A DNA stretch of 23,794 nt from Saccoglossus kowalevskii (lineage: Eukaryota > Hemichordata > Enteropneusta > Harrimaniidae): assembly GCF_000003605.2 (NCBI RefSeq), contig NW_003130870.1, positions 1-23,794 on the forward strand, given 5' to 3'. Positions 1-9,445 of the stretch are shown here, in pieces. Below the pieces are notes generated by a model. It did not search any database and had not been told where the DNA came from. It saw only the letters and a program-made list of their open reading frames with translations. The position numbers were made by a program, and so were the translations under genes. Position 1 is the first letter of the stretch. Every line of letters starts with the position of its first letter.

Positions 1-31
1 TCATCCACATGGTAATATTGTTTTTATTTAG

Positions 32-1614
32 AGGTGAAATATCAGAACTAAAGAAGCGAAATGAAGAACTAAATAAGCAGATTTACATTATCTAGAAATC
101 TATATTTGGAGGTAAGCAATAAAAGAGCAGTACATGGTTAAAACATGTGTAAACCAGATCAAATTATTGTCATGGTAATTGAAATGTTGTACCCTCTCGC
201 ACCTTAGAATAGTTTACTCGTAGTTCACATAGTTTTCACCTGTTTTTCTTTTGTTATATATATTTGTTTGTAGGCAGAACAAAAATTAGCAGATCATATG
301 GATAATAACCGTAAACTAAATCATAGATTGTTAGCCGCTGAACAGAGGGTATCAGATGCCAATCAAAAGGTAAATAATTAATCCATTTTTTGTTCTTTTA
401 GAGCCCTCTTATTTTCATCTATGTTGGCAGTAGGACTCATTTCATCATTTCACTGTGCACATTGACTTTTTACTTCTAACTATATGCTTCTGCTACAACA
501 TAAATAGCTGGCACAATTCATGTCACGAGAACGTCAAATATTACAAGATAAACAGCATCTACAGAAAGAGTTGGATAGATCTAAATTGGAGACATCTAGA
601 CCATTTAGGTATGACATTACATGCCTGTATGTGTCATTGTTGTATTGCATGTACATGTCATTGTCATATCACATTTTTGTTTTATTGTCTTATCGCATGT
701 ACATGTCTGTATTCTGTTATCTTGCTAAATCTACTTTTTAGTCTTTTTAGCATGAACCACTTTCAGTTTTGGTTAAAATTACGTATTATTATAAAATATG
801 TTAAACATGTGTGGCATGTCATATACTGAAGCACTTTAACTGATTTTCATTAAATTCACCCAAGACCTCCCTAAGAGTTGTATCACTAACGAGTGTCTTT
901 TGTTGTATGACCTTTGGTCGCAAAACTGTATCCATTTGCGTAAAGTTTAATAACTTTTGAGTGAATATCATGGAAAAAATTCAAAGCCTTTCAGTAATGA
1001 GACGGCATACATGCTTAAAGTGGGAGAGTTGTCACCTGCGCATGCGTCATGGCATGTCATTGTTTACATGAGCCTTTGCATTTTTAGCGTGTGTTGTTAT
1101 CGTCGCTTGGGACTCAATTCCTGTGTGTGCGCAGACGACGACCCTCTCGCTTTAACATGCATAGATCAAAGTTTATGAGACCCCCGTCATGCACAGTAGT
1201 ACCTCATGGTACGTGGCGTGGAACTCTGTGTTATGTTCAGTACCCGATGTTACATGTATGTTCAGTGGGCTCTCATGTTATGTACAGTGAGACCTGTTAC
1301 CTCATGTTCTGTGATGTACCGGTAACCCCATGTTATGTGCAGTTTTGTCCATTGTTTTCCAATTATATTTCACTTTTAAGTTATGTTACTATTTTAAAAA
1401 GTATTCACTTTTTTCAAAAAGTTGAGATCTCATTAACATTTCTAAAACCCACTAGAGTAAAACTATGTAGGTTTGTAGTAAGTGTTCACTTATTTATCAA
1501 TTGTTCATTTTTTCTTTCAGAGGAGGCTATGCAAGTATTAGGTTGTCTGATCTGGACAATGTTAGTACATACAGAACTCCTAGACGCACCATACTTAAAG
1601 CAGACTCCACTTAA
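32..1614 (+). CDS. 3' end of a coiled-coil protein gene (four terminal coding exons, 5' part outside window)
   Basis: I infer four exons: 32-111, 274-369, 508-608 and 1521-1614. Exons two to four have clean AG/GT borders and join in one frame. Exon two is 32 codons in phase 0 (starts AEQKLADHM), exon three is 33 codons plus two bases (starts LAQFMSRERQ), and the last exon completes an Arg codon and ends at TAA 1612-1614 (C-terminus TPRRTILKADST). The residues are Leu/Glu/Lys/Gln-rich with heptad character, so a coiled coil is likely; the basic Ser/Thr-rich tail is probably disordered. The first exon reads as coiled coil (starts GEISELKKRNEE) but meets TAG at 93-95, and its donor leaves the wrong phase for exon two. 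One base of shift repairs both faults, so this is a sequencing error, an allele or early decay. I do not recognise the family. The last intron hosts a MITE. Confidence 0.6.
1019..1151 (+). mobile_element. TTAA-flanked MITE (copy 1, 133 bp)
   Basis: The element is bracketed by TTAA at 1015-1018 and 1152-1155. Its ends are imperfect inverted repeats: AGTGGGAGAGTTGTC at the left, and GACGACCCTCTCGCT at the right, which reverse-complements to AGCGAGAGGGTCGTC. A second copy lies in reverse orientation at 22891-23056 and shares the internal segment around TCGTCGCTTGGGACTCAATTC. TTAA target duplication is typical of piggyBac and some other DDE families; the superfamily is inference. It contains a GCGCATGCG motif. 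It sits inside the last intron of the coiled-coil gene. Confidence 0.75.
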
Positions 1615-1691
1615 TCTGACAATAATGCACGACATTATGCTATTAATCATTGTATTTATTCACCAATCCATTCAATAATGTATATCTACAA

Positions 1692-1697
1692 AATAAA
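1692..1697 (+). terminator. Polyadenylation signal AATAAA of the coiled-coil gene
   Basis: A canonical AATAAA lies about 78 bp after the TAA stop at 1612-1614, within a short AT-rich 3' UTR, and is followed by more A/T-rich sequence. Confidence 0.55.
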
Positions 1698-3615
1698 ATA
1701 ATAAAGATTATTTAAAAATGTATAATTTTGACTTGAATTAGTATCTAGTTATTAGTTAAAATGCAGAATATATGCCAAGCACCATTTTTTATTTCTTCCA
1801 ACCTTAAGTTTGCTTCACCCATCAGTGTCAGTGCACCTTTAGTTTAAAATTACTTTGCTGGACAGGAAGTGATTTCTCATAACTGACATAGGACCAATAT
1901 GGGAACTTTAGAACTACTGTATCTAGCACATTTAAAAAAAAAAAAATAACACAAGTTCAACATTATTATGAATACAATATCTCAAAAGTGGATTTCCCTT
2001 GAGAGTTCACGTGAATCAGTTTAAAAGGTTCATTATCAGATGACCTAGGCGACTTTCTTTGTCACTAATGAATATAATGCCTCAAACATATCTATGTTGT
2101 TATCGGCAATATAACAGCTTCCTGAAAACATGTTTTTATGAAATTGATATTGATACATATAGTAGCGGACAGTAACATTATTTTGTAGAAGTTTATTACA
2201 TATTGTATATTAAGAATTACATAACACTCTATGAAGAACAACGCACCAATAGACAACACAAGGAGATTATAGGATTCTGTGGTGTGGTAAAGGTAATTGT
2301 AATCACTGTATATATTCTGGGGTTGTGTATCAAATTAACACATCTGCTGCTGAAACCTTTACGGACATAATAAAATCAATGGGGAAAAAAGAAGTCGACA
2401 GGCAATACGTTAAAATTTGTAGAGTTCCAACAATGTGATAATGCAAATACCAGTTTTATAGGTGAAAAAAGGTCTGAATAAAAGTAACAGCTGATTTTGA
2501 AAAGTGACATCTACTGTGACCTAATAATTATGATTTGATACAAACATGTATCTTTGGCATATCAGTCATGCAATCAATGACATTTTCAACAAAAGTCTAC
2601 TCTTCACATTTCACAAAATAATCTCACATAAAAAAATAAAATATTTGGTTTGATTACATCATTAAATCTTGTATAGATTTTGATAAGGATATTGAAATGA
2701 TTTCATTGTCGCATTTTGCCCCATTTATTTTGGTTATGTGTGGAAACTATTAGCAGGCAATCTCCAAATCTTTTAACAAAACCTATATCATCATTTAAAA
2801 ATGAATGCATTCTTTTCTACAATTAAATTCGTCTGTCCTGTAACCAATGTACACACATTCTGAAAACTTTGTTTAGGAGAAAACTTTCAAATTTAATAAC
2901 ACTGCTATGTATCAAGAATTAAACGAAGAATCTTCTGCATATCACATCCTGTGCTGACCTAATTGGTTCCAGTGTACAGTATGCTAAGCACAAAATATGT
3001 ACATGTTCTATTATATGCAAGCTTTCAGAATATACATGCATTATATACATACATGCACAGTAACTGACAATGTGTCATATATTAAACATTTACTTAGCTG
3101 CTATCTTATTGTGTTAATTAAAATATAGAAAAACAAATATGGAATTCAATTAATTTTCATGGAAATATACATTTTTCGTTAAAAAGCAGTCTGTACTGTT
3201 AATGAAGAAAACTGCCAGGAATATGTACAGGATGAGGAGCACATATATTGCATTTTCTCTTAGAAGCACACCTCCAATAGAAGCACACGTATACTATAAG
3301 TGCATGCGCTACTCAGAGAATAATTTTGGGGGAAAAAAAGAAGGGTTAAAAATTTAAAAAGTACTAGGAATTATATAGTCCTTGTAATAACAATTTCAGA
3401 CAATTAAAAGTACCTTTTAGACAACATGCATTCCAGACATCTGAGTTTAAAACCTCAATCCCTGCGATTGCTACTGTGCACTACTGTTTTACACCCAAGT
3501 ACATTGTGGGAAAATCAACCCACAAACTTTCAGATTTAATCGCTATATAGTCCAATTTGTGTTACGTTAAAACTTTTGGCAGTGGATATCTTCGGACTTC
3601 GGAATAGTTACTGGT
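1698..3615. other. AT-rich spacer between convergent genes; probable long 3' UTR of the minus-strand gene
   Basis: I see no convincing coding frame here. The coiled-coil gene ends at about 1.7 kb on the plus strand and the charged-protein gene ends at 3616 on the minus strand, so the two are tail to tail. Several TTTATT strings (AATAAA on the minus strand, for example 2192-2197) could end the minus transcript, but none can be chosen by reading alone. Confidence 0.4.
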
Positions 3616-4794
3616 TTAGTCAATCTCCATTAATTCTATATCTTCCTTTTTTTTCTCTACATCTTTATCTGTTTCTTCTCCACATTCAGCTCCTTCATCC
3701 TTTTTTTTAAAACTTTCATCTATTCCATCTTTGATTTCATTAATTTCCTTATCATTCCCATCCAGTTCTTTTTCTTTCTGCATATTTTTTTTATCAATAT
3801 CTTTCTCATCTTTTTTGTCATTCTCATCTAATTTTTCTTTCTCATCCTTTTTTTTTACCTCAGAGATTTCATTTTTAGAACTTTTATCATCTCCATCAGT
3901 TTTAATAACTATTTTAACCTTGTCATCTTTTCCACTAACTACAGCATTTATGTTGTCTTTTTTTTTCTCTGCAAGTTTTTCATTTTCTTTGGTCACTGGC
4001 TTTAATTCTCTTTTTTTAGTTTTTATTTTAATCTTTAGATGCCGTGTCTCCCCATCATCACTTAAATCTTCACTCTCAATTTCACTTTCTGTTTTATACT
4101 CCTCATCATCATCAACTTTTTTCTCATCAAGTTTCTTAGAATTTTCTTTTTTATCTGAATCACTACTTTTTTCATTTTCATCTTCCTTGATTTTTTCCCA
4201 CCATGGTTTCAACTTCTTTTGTAGGTTCTGGGCTGCCTTTCTTCTTGGTCTTAGCTTTTCAAGAGTTTCTATTTCTCCTATGTCTTTCCTAATACCTGGA
4301 TTGAACTCGTCATCACTTTTATCAAGAACATCACCCTCACTCTCACTGCTATCAAAACTTATCTCTTGTCGTGTCTTCAATCTCTGTTTACGTTTCACCC
4401 CTCTACTTCCTTTAGGTTGTGTTATTATAGTTTTTGACTTCATCTTTACAGTTTCAGGTTTGGGTTCTTTTGTCTCTTCATCTGAATCCAAATCAATAAT
4501 GATCACAGGCCCCTGGGGTTTGGGTAGAATCTTTGCTAGCGGTTTAGGTTTGATTTTCTGATTCACTTGATTAGCTTTCCTGGTTTTAGCAGCTCTGCTT
4601 CTCGCCATTCTCTTGTTGTATTCATCTTCATTCTCACATTGCATGTCAAGTAAACACCCATCGTCGTCGTTATTTGCATTTTCTGGTTTATATTCACGTA
4701 TTATCTCAACTCGAAACTTGCGTATTGGTTGTACAGGGTCGTCGTTACCAGGTTTAATTGTGGTCGATGGAATGGCAGTTACCGTTGTCGCCAT
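3616..4794 (-). CDS. Highly charged, disordered, probably nuclear protein with SUMO-interaction-like motif (392 aa)
   Basis: This is an uninterrupted 392-codon frame with no intron. Residues 97-107 read VIIIDLDSDEE, a hydrophobic run followed by acidic residues, which is the form of a SUMO-interacting motif; VKIVIKTDGDD (about 293-303) is a weaker second candidate. Basic clusters GVKRKQRLKTR (132-142) and RPRRKAAQNLQKKLK (182-196) look like nuclear localisation signals. Ser-acidic stretches such as SFDSSESEGD (146-155) look like CK2 sites. LKPWWEKIK (195-203) is one of few aromatic spots. From about residue 205 the chain is almost all Lys, Glu, Asp and Ser, so it should be disordered. I see no enzyme fold and do not recognise the family. 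A chromatin or nuclear scaffold role is inference. The start fits because the ATG lies inside a YY1-like motif and the N-terminus is Met-Ala. Confidence 0.75.
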   Translation of the reverse strand: MATTVTAIPSTTIKPGNDDPVQPIRKFRVEIIREYKPENANNDDDGCLLDMQCENEDEYNKRMARSRAAKTRKANQVNQKIKPKPLAKILPKPQGPVIIIDLDSDEETKEPKPETVKMKSKTIITQPKGSRGVKRKQRLKTRQEISFDSSESEGDVLDKSDDEFNPGIRKDIGEIETLEKLRPRRKAAQNLQKKLKPWWEKIKEDENEKSSDSDKKENSKKLDEKKVDDDEEYKTESEIESEDLSDDGETRHLKIKIKTKKRELKPVTKENEKLAEKKKDNINAVVSGKDDKVKIVIKTDGDDKSSKNEISEVKKKDEKEKLDENDKKDEKDIDKKNMQKEKELDGNDKEINEIKDGIDESFKKKDEGAECGEETDKDVEKKKEDIELMEID

Positions 4795-4797
4795 ATT
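4787..4797 (-). promoter_or_regulatory. YY1-like site spanning the start codon
   Basis: On the minus strand these bases read AATATGGCGAC, an exact match to AANATGGCGNC, with the ATG of the charged-protein gene inside it. In animals YY1 motifs overlapping start codons are frequent in TATA-less housekeeping promoters. The site supports this ATG as the start and suggests constitutive expression. Binding itself is inference. Confidence 0.5.
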
Positions 4798-5162
4798 GGC
4801 AAGACACGTAACAATTACGGTTAGCGACAGTCGAGAGATATGTTCAATCAGAAACGTTCCTTCGATCAGACAAGCAAACTTAAAGTGTATTAGACGGCGA
4901 CACTAGTGGATGGCAATGCAACAGAACAAACCACGTCGATCAATAACTGTTTTTGCTGAATTTTTCACCCGGATGAAATTTCTTGTCAGAGCCCGTTTAT
5001 ATATATATATGTGTCAAATAGTACACTGTCACGCTCGTCCAGTTGTCATCGAGTGCAGAATTAATATTATACAACCAATTGCACCTACCCGGTACCACAA
5101 TGCCGTAAGTTTAAACCAAACTCGTATCTATTGTTACACGCAAAACACGGCTTCACAACAAA

Positions 5163-5330
5163 ATGGCTTCGCATTTCCCAATGCTGACTAAAGAGGGCGG
5201 ATTTCATTTTGAACCGTATTCTCCGGCGGACATCCGGGCATTTTCACCGCCTGGCAACCCTCGCGGTGAAAACAAAGGCCAAAAACTCGCAGAAAACGGT
5301 ACTTTGGGATGGTTGTTGAGACTCCCCTGA
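5163..5330 (+). CDS. Short open frame, possible first exon or small protein (55 aa)
   Basis: The frame starts MASHFPMLTKEGGFHFEPY and ends at TGA 5328-5330. The composition (Phe, Pro, Gly, few repeats) looks coding and the AAAATGGCT start context is good. It lies 368 bp from the minus-strand ATG at 4794, so a shared bidirectional promoter is possible. A GT at CGCG/gtgaaa (about 5265) or ACG/gtactt could act as a splice donor, making this the first exon of a gene whose other exons I cannot place. I do not recognise the sequence. The long minus-strand frame across the same bases looks like a shadow. Confidence 0.3.
   Translation: MASHFPMLTKEGGFHFEPYSPADIRAFSPPGNPRGENKGQKLAENGTLGWLLRLP
5241..5272. 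repeat. Perfect 10-bp inverted repeat (hairpin)
   Basis: TTTTCACCGC and GCGGTGAAAA are exact reverse complements around a 12-base loop, within the short frame at 5163-5330. It may be chance or a protein-binding palindrome. Confidence 0.5.
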
Positions 5331-5513
5331 ACAGTAACAAGATTAGCCCTGCGTGTGTAACATATATAGATTTGGTTGTTCAGAATTATTTCAAAGTTGA
5401 GTTTGTGTTGTTTTCTCGAACTTTCACCGGCTCGACCGGCGTTCCACAGCAGCACGCACAGAGCCCATAGAACTGCATGGCATTGACGCGGTTATTAAGC
5501 TTACTTTTTTGGG

Positions 5514-5600
5514 GATGCCCGGTGGCCGAGGGGAAGACGTGTAGTGGCGTGAAGCTAGGCGATTAGGTGCCGTACGCGAGCGCCGGTTCGAGTCACGCAC
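5514..5600 (+). repeat. tRNA-like sequence with pol III A and B boxes (SINE head or tRNA relic)
   Basis: The A-box-like TGGCCGAGGGG (5523-5533) and B-box-like GGTTCGAGTC (5585-5594) are spaced as in a long-variable-arm tRNA; GTGGCCGAG is typical of Ser/Leu tRNAs. The T-stem does not pair well and there is no clear acceptor stem, so it is not a working tRNA. The most likely origin is a tRNA-derived SINE head or a tRNA pseudogene. A 37-bp duplication lies just downstream. Confidence 0.45.
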
Positions 5601-5627
5601 GCAGTACGTATTTACTATAATTAGACA

Positions 5628-5700
5628 TAGTCTTTACCTTGCCGTTTATTCGGTGTTATTTGCTTAGTCTTTACCTTGCCGTTTATTCGGTGTTATTTGC
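5628..5700 (+). repeat. Tandem duplication, 37-bp period, two copies
   Basis: A 36-base string beginning TAGTCTTTACCTTGCC and ending GTGTTATTTGC occurs at 5628-5663 and is repeated exactly at 5665-5700. The identity suggests a recent event. It may be the tail of the SINE-like element that starts at about 5514. Confidence 0.85.
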
Positions 5701-6335
5701 GAGCTTTGCATAGAACTCATTTGCATATTCGAACATGTTCGAACTACAAGACCCTGTCGGTTAACAAAGTTATGCGTAAGTCACTTGGTTACTTTAAACA
5801 CTTTAATAAGACGTTTCACGCCCCGACTCCGAATAAAATGTTCTGTTAATTAGATTAAAATATACTTGACTTGCGCTAGAAAAGTGCAATCCTTTCCTAC
5901 ATGCCAAAGCATTAGTTTCTTCTATAAATGACTAACTTTATAAACTTACTAGAACCTTTGTGTTCTATTGCTGTTAGACGAATATTCACCAGAATACAAG
6001 ATGAACGGAAATGTTAGAAAACTTTTTTCAGTGAAATTAGTCTTTAATGTTTCTTTTCCAACTATATACGATAACAGAATGTTTTTTACTTCCAAGTTTT
6101 AGTGTATCACGTGCGCCATTTCACTACAGTAACATTACCTTGCAAAACATAGTCCGCGATAAAATGGTTCGTATTTACGTTTTTTCTGAGGTCTGACATT
6201 AATAAATAGTTCGGATGTCACATACGTTTTTCCCCCACTTTTTGTAGTACGTTTTCAGATGTAACAGGTACAAGAAAATGGCCGTGCGTAGTGAGGTGAT
6301 TGACCACAAAATTGAAGGCTGCCTGTGGCAGAGGC
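5701..6335. other. Non-coding AT-rich spacer
   Basis: I see no supported gene, RNA or clear element here. An ACTTTAAACACTTTAA string and scattered A/T runs are the only local structure. Confidence 0.4.
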
Positions 6336-6463
6336 ACTATTGCGTAAAGCACAAAGGCCTATGGGAAGGAGATTGATGACACAGGTCTGTGCGATCTCCG
6401 CACAGTTCGATGCGCGTTACTTACTATTGCGTAAGGCGCAAAGGCCTATGGGAAGGAGATTGA
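6336..6463 (+). repeat. Pair of 41-bp direct repeats, 87 bp apart
   Basis: ACTATTGCGTAAAGCACAAA at 6336 continues through GGCCTATGGGAAGGAGATTGA to 6376. The same 41 bases recur at 6423-6463 with two differences (AAAGCACA against AAGGCGCA). AGGTCTGTGC also follows each copy. The repeat is open in one frame, giving a repeated peptide around LLRKAQRPMGRRL, but there is no other sign of coding. Confidence 0.8.
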
Positions 6464-6711
6464 GGTCTGTGCTGGAACCACAGGGAGTTGGACAAACTTA
6501 TGTATTTTAATAAATTATTAAATGATAAATTGTTATATAACTTTTCTTTTACCCCCCCCCCTTCCTGGTATCGATTTCAAGTAATCACTGATTCTTGTTT
6601 ATACCACTATTTCCTTTATCACAACTTTGTTACGCGCTAATGTTATATGCAAATTTTAACGCGCGATGTAGACACGCCCTATTATAGTAAAATATCCCAA
6701 GGGTTGAAACG

Positions 6712-6924
6712 TATTCACTCTCTTGTATTTGCCGAGATGACCAGTTCAGAAATGTCTATTCACTCTCTTGTATTTGCCGAGATGACCAGTTCAGAAATGT
6801 CTATTCACTCTCTTGTATTTGCCGAGATGACCAGTTCAGAAATGTCTATTCACTCTCTTGTATTTGCCGAGATGACCAGTTCAGAAATGTCTATTCACTC
6901 TCTTGTATTTGCCGAGATGACCAG
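6712..6924 (+). repeat. 45-bp minisatellite, about 4.7 perfect copies
   Basis: Units begin TATTCACTCTCTTGTATTTG and start at 6712, 6757, 6802, 6847 and 6892; the last is cut off. I found no differences between units. Because 45 is divisible by three, the plus frame stays open and repeats a 15-residue unit (IHSLVFAEMTSSEMS), but flanking sequence offers no gene context. Confidence 0.9.
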
Positions 6925-7253
6925 TATGTATAATTGCTGAACACATGACATTACATTTTGTAATCGTGTCAGTTGTTCATACATATATATAATTGTATTT
7001 TATATTAAATACAAATAAATACACCATGCGTGCAACGTACGCAACGAGTTATTATTAGATGAATGTAAATACGCCGTACTTGTATGGTGCGAGTTATTGG
7101 TAAATAAATATCACAAATGCGCGTATGAGTTAAAACATGTAACTGCATAAAAATACGCTATTGTATTAGTAAATATATTTAAAATCATTAATTAAATCTA
7201 AATATATGTATATAATTGCAGGGACTCAATCGATAGGATATAAAAGACCGATC

Positions 7254-7557
7254 GGTCACTGATAGCCCAGTGGTTGTCACATCAGGCACATGATAAGTAC
7301 TCCCAAGTTCAAATCCCGCCTCAGGCTGAACATCAAAAGGGTCGACCCCGACATTAATTTGCCATTTGGTAGGAAGATGGCCGCACAGCCCTGTCATGTA
7401 GTTTCTACATGAATATGATCCGTGGCAAAAATGCACAATGTGTCAGCACTAGCACTTGCAATTTGCACATACAAACAAGTCAGGAGAGGCAACAGTGACA
7501 TTCGATGTCCGGAACTGTCGCCTGGCACAACAAATACTTAAAAAAAAAAAAAAAAAA
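7254..7557 (+). mobile_element. tRNA-derived SINE with poly(A) tail (about 304 bp)
   Basis: The head carries an A box TAGCCCAGTGG (7263-7273) and a B box AGTTCAAATCC (7306-7316), 43 bases apart from start to start, as in a class I tRNA. An anticodon-like stem (ATCA/TGAT) lies between them. A unique body follows, and the element ends in a 17-18-base A run (7540-7557). Box order plus the 3' A-tail mark a retroposed pol III transcript. I could not find a convincing target-site duplication, so the 5' edge is approximate. The open frames across it are incidental. Confidence 0.8.
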
Positions 7558-7821
7558 CGATTTCATACAAATTACAATTATCTTATTGGAATTATCACAG
7601 GATTCTCTGAAAAACTGATATCAAAGGTCCTATTGCAGAACTATCAGTATATACAAATAATACATTTATAAACAAAATACAACAACCTAGAAATACCACA
7701 AGCACCTCTGTGCGTGTCTTGGCGAGTGTACGTGGAAGTTCAACATGCGAACCGGTTTGCTTATGATTTTTTTAAAGATTATACAGAACTGACATTATTT
7801 TGCCTGACGTTATACATTATA

Positions 7822-8135
7822 CTGTAAAATGACAAATTTTCACTGGGTTTAAATTTCACTGATTTACCATTTCAGGCATATTCTGTGGGTTTTAAATTCA
7901 TGGTTTTATCATTTAGATAATGTGTTTTATGCTAAATTTTACATATTCACCGGGTTTTAATTTAGCGCATTTACCATTTCAGGCATGTTCTGTGGGTTTT
8001 AAATTCACGGTTTTATCATTTAGATAATGTGTTTTATGCTAAATTTTACATATTCACTGGGTTTTAATTTAGCGCATTTTCCAGTCAGCGAAATAAGCCA
8101 AATTAAAACCCAGTGAATAATTAACCATTTTACAG
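7822..8135. mobile_element. TA-flanked MITE with internal 107-bp tandem duplication (314 bp)
   Basis: Terminal inverted repeats begin CTGTAAAATG and end CATTTTACAG, flanked by TA at 7820-7821 and 8136-8137. Subterminal TTCACTGGGTTTAAATTT on the left mirrors AAATTAAAACCCAGTGAATAA on the right apart from small differences. TA duplication fits the Tc1/mariner superfamily (inference). Inside, a 107-bp block containing TTACCATTTCAGGCAT and TTTAGATAATGTGTTTTATG occurs twice in tandem with few differences. Confidence 0.8.
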
Positions 8136-8137
8136 TA

Positions 8138-9180
8138 CGTGTCGCATTCTATTGTTTTACTAGAATAAATGTGAAAAAGTTGTCTCTTCTAGTTCCCTTC
8201 TATTGATGATTCCACAAACATTTCAAGAATGACCACGTATTTTTTTTACTAAACATGAGTTGTAATTGCTAAGAATTAAGAATAGTTGACATGGTCACCA
8301 ACACATATCTGACAGAAATTAACCCAAGATACCTACATAACATATATCAATTCGGTAGTTTTAAAGATGTCGTCAGAAATTGTTGTCAAAAATGACCCAA
8401 AATATTCACAAAAAATACAATATTGATACAAAATCTGAGAGAGACCCGCCCAAAGTAGTAAACATAAAAACACTCGGGCTACTGGTTTTCAAGAAGATGC
8501 GAATACAATTGTTAGTATTGAAGTCGCAAATACAAAATTAATGATTATATTTTTAATAAAATAATGAAAATTTAAATTGTATATTTTCAGTAAGCTTAAC
8601 AACATACCATGATGATCATTGTTTTGTCTTGTTTTTTTTTTTTAATTTGTCACTATAAAACTTGTCAAAAGTTTTCTCTCTTATCTTCTGTATTTGTACA
8701 GATTATAAATGTCATGATTATATATATATGTATGCTTATTTGCTAAAGTAGTGCGCCATTTACGTTCGAAGTTAACACGATGTTCCAAATATTCTGACTT
8801 TTACATGTACGCAATGTTATCTAAACTTTATTTAATGCGCTGTGCAAGTGTACTCGGCAAACATTGTTCTTAGTAGAACACCTGGTAGTATATGGCACTG
8901 AAAATATTATCGCACGTTAACGTTCGACTTTAATTCCTAGGTTGATTCACGCATGCGCGTCACACAGACCCAGAAGATTTGTCACATTATTACGCGTTTA
9001 TGGGAGGATTATTCAATGTGTGAAATTGTTTGATTCTTGATTTTTAAACACAAATTATCAAATACATGTATATTAAAAAACTGGTAAATGTAATTATGAA
9101 TTTGTTTTATCTATGAAGTGTAAAAACCCAATTTTTACTGTAAATAGAACTTTTATTTTATTTTCTGTAACCTGTACCAG
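8138..9180. other. Non-coding AT-rich spacer
   Basis: I see no supported gene. There is a T run near 8630-8643 and an NRF1-like ACGCATGCGCGT at about 8948-8959. No element ends were recognised. Confidence 0.4.
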
Positions 9181-9436
9181 CTACCTCCCCCACATCATAT
9201 TGCCCACCCTCACATCAGAGAACTGTGTCGGCGCTTGGGATGACGACGACCAAGATCGCCCGAAACCCTCTAGCTACGGGCATAGAAAATCTGTATACTG
9301 CAGTCACCGCTAGGATACAAGTCGACAAGGAACACAATAACACATTTTACATGTTCTTGAAAAAAATGTCAAAAACAGATATTACAGAGTTATGGTGCCA
9401 ATTTTTTTTAAATGAAGACATCAGGTGTTATTTTGT
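9181..9436 (+). CDS. Orphan exon-like open frame before the satellite arrays
   Basis: A splice-acceptor-like TTTTCTGTAACCTGTACCAG ends at 9180. The following frame (ACC at 9183 onward) reads PTSYCPPSHQRTV, then ALGMTTTKIARNPLATGIEN, then LYTAVTARIQVDKEH and continues about 80 codons before the 53-bp array. Its base composition is richer than the surroundings and its residues look coding. A second frame in the same bases ends at TAG 9311-9313. I do not recognise the protein, and I found no partner exon. It could be an exon of a gene interrupted by the arrays, an exon fragment carried by a transposon, or chance. The end coordinate is only a guess at a donor. Confidence 0.25.
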
Positions 9437-9445
9437 AACTTACAG

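Noticed and set aside
1091-1678. 195-codon plus-strand open frame
   Set aside because: It starts inside the MITE, crosses intron sequence, and reads the last exon in the wrong frame (the exon's frame gives GGYASIRLSDLDNV).
3731-4561. 276-codon plus-strand frame rich in Ser/Phe
   Set aside because: It is the antisense shadow of the Lys/Glu-rich minus-strand gene.
5204-5455. 83-codon minus-strand frame
   Set aside because: No family features or splice context; it overlaps the more plausible plus-strand frame at 5163-5330.
5514-5600. Functional tRNA gene
   Set aside because: The T-stem mispairs, and no acceptor stem or pol III T-run terminator is visible.
7188-7436. 82-codon minus-strand frame
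   Set aside because: Lies across the tRNA-derived SINE; explained by the element.
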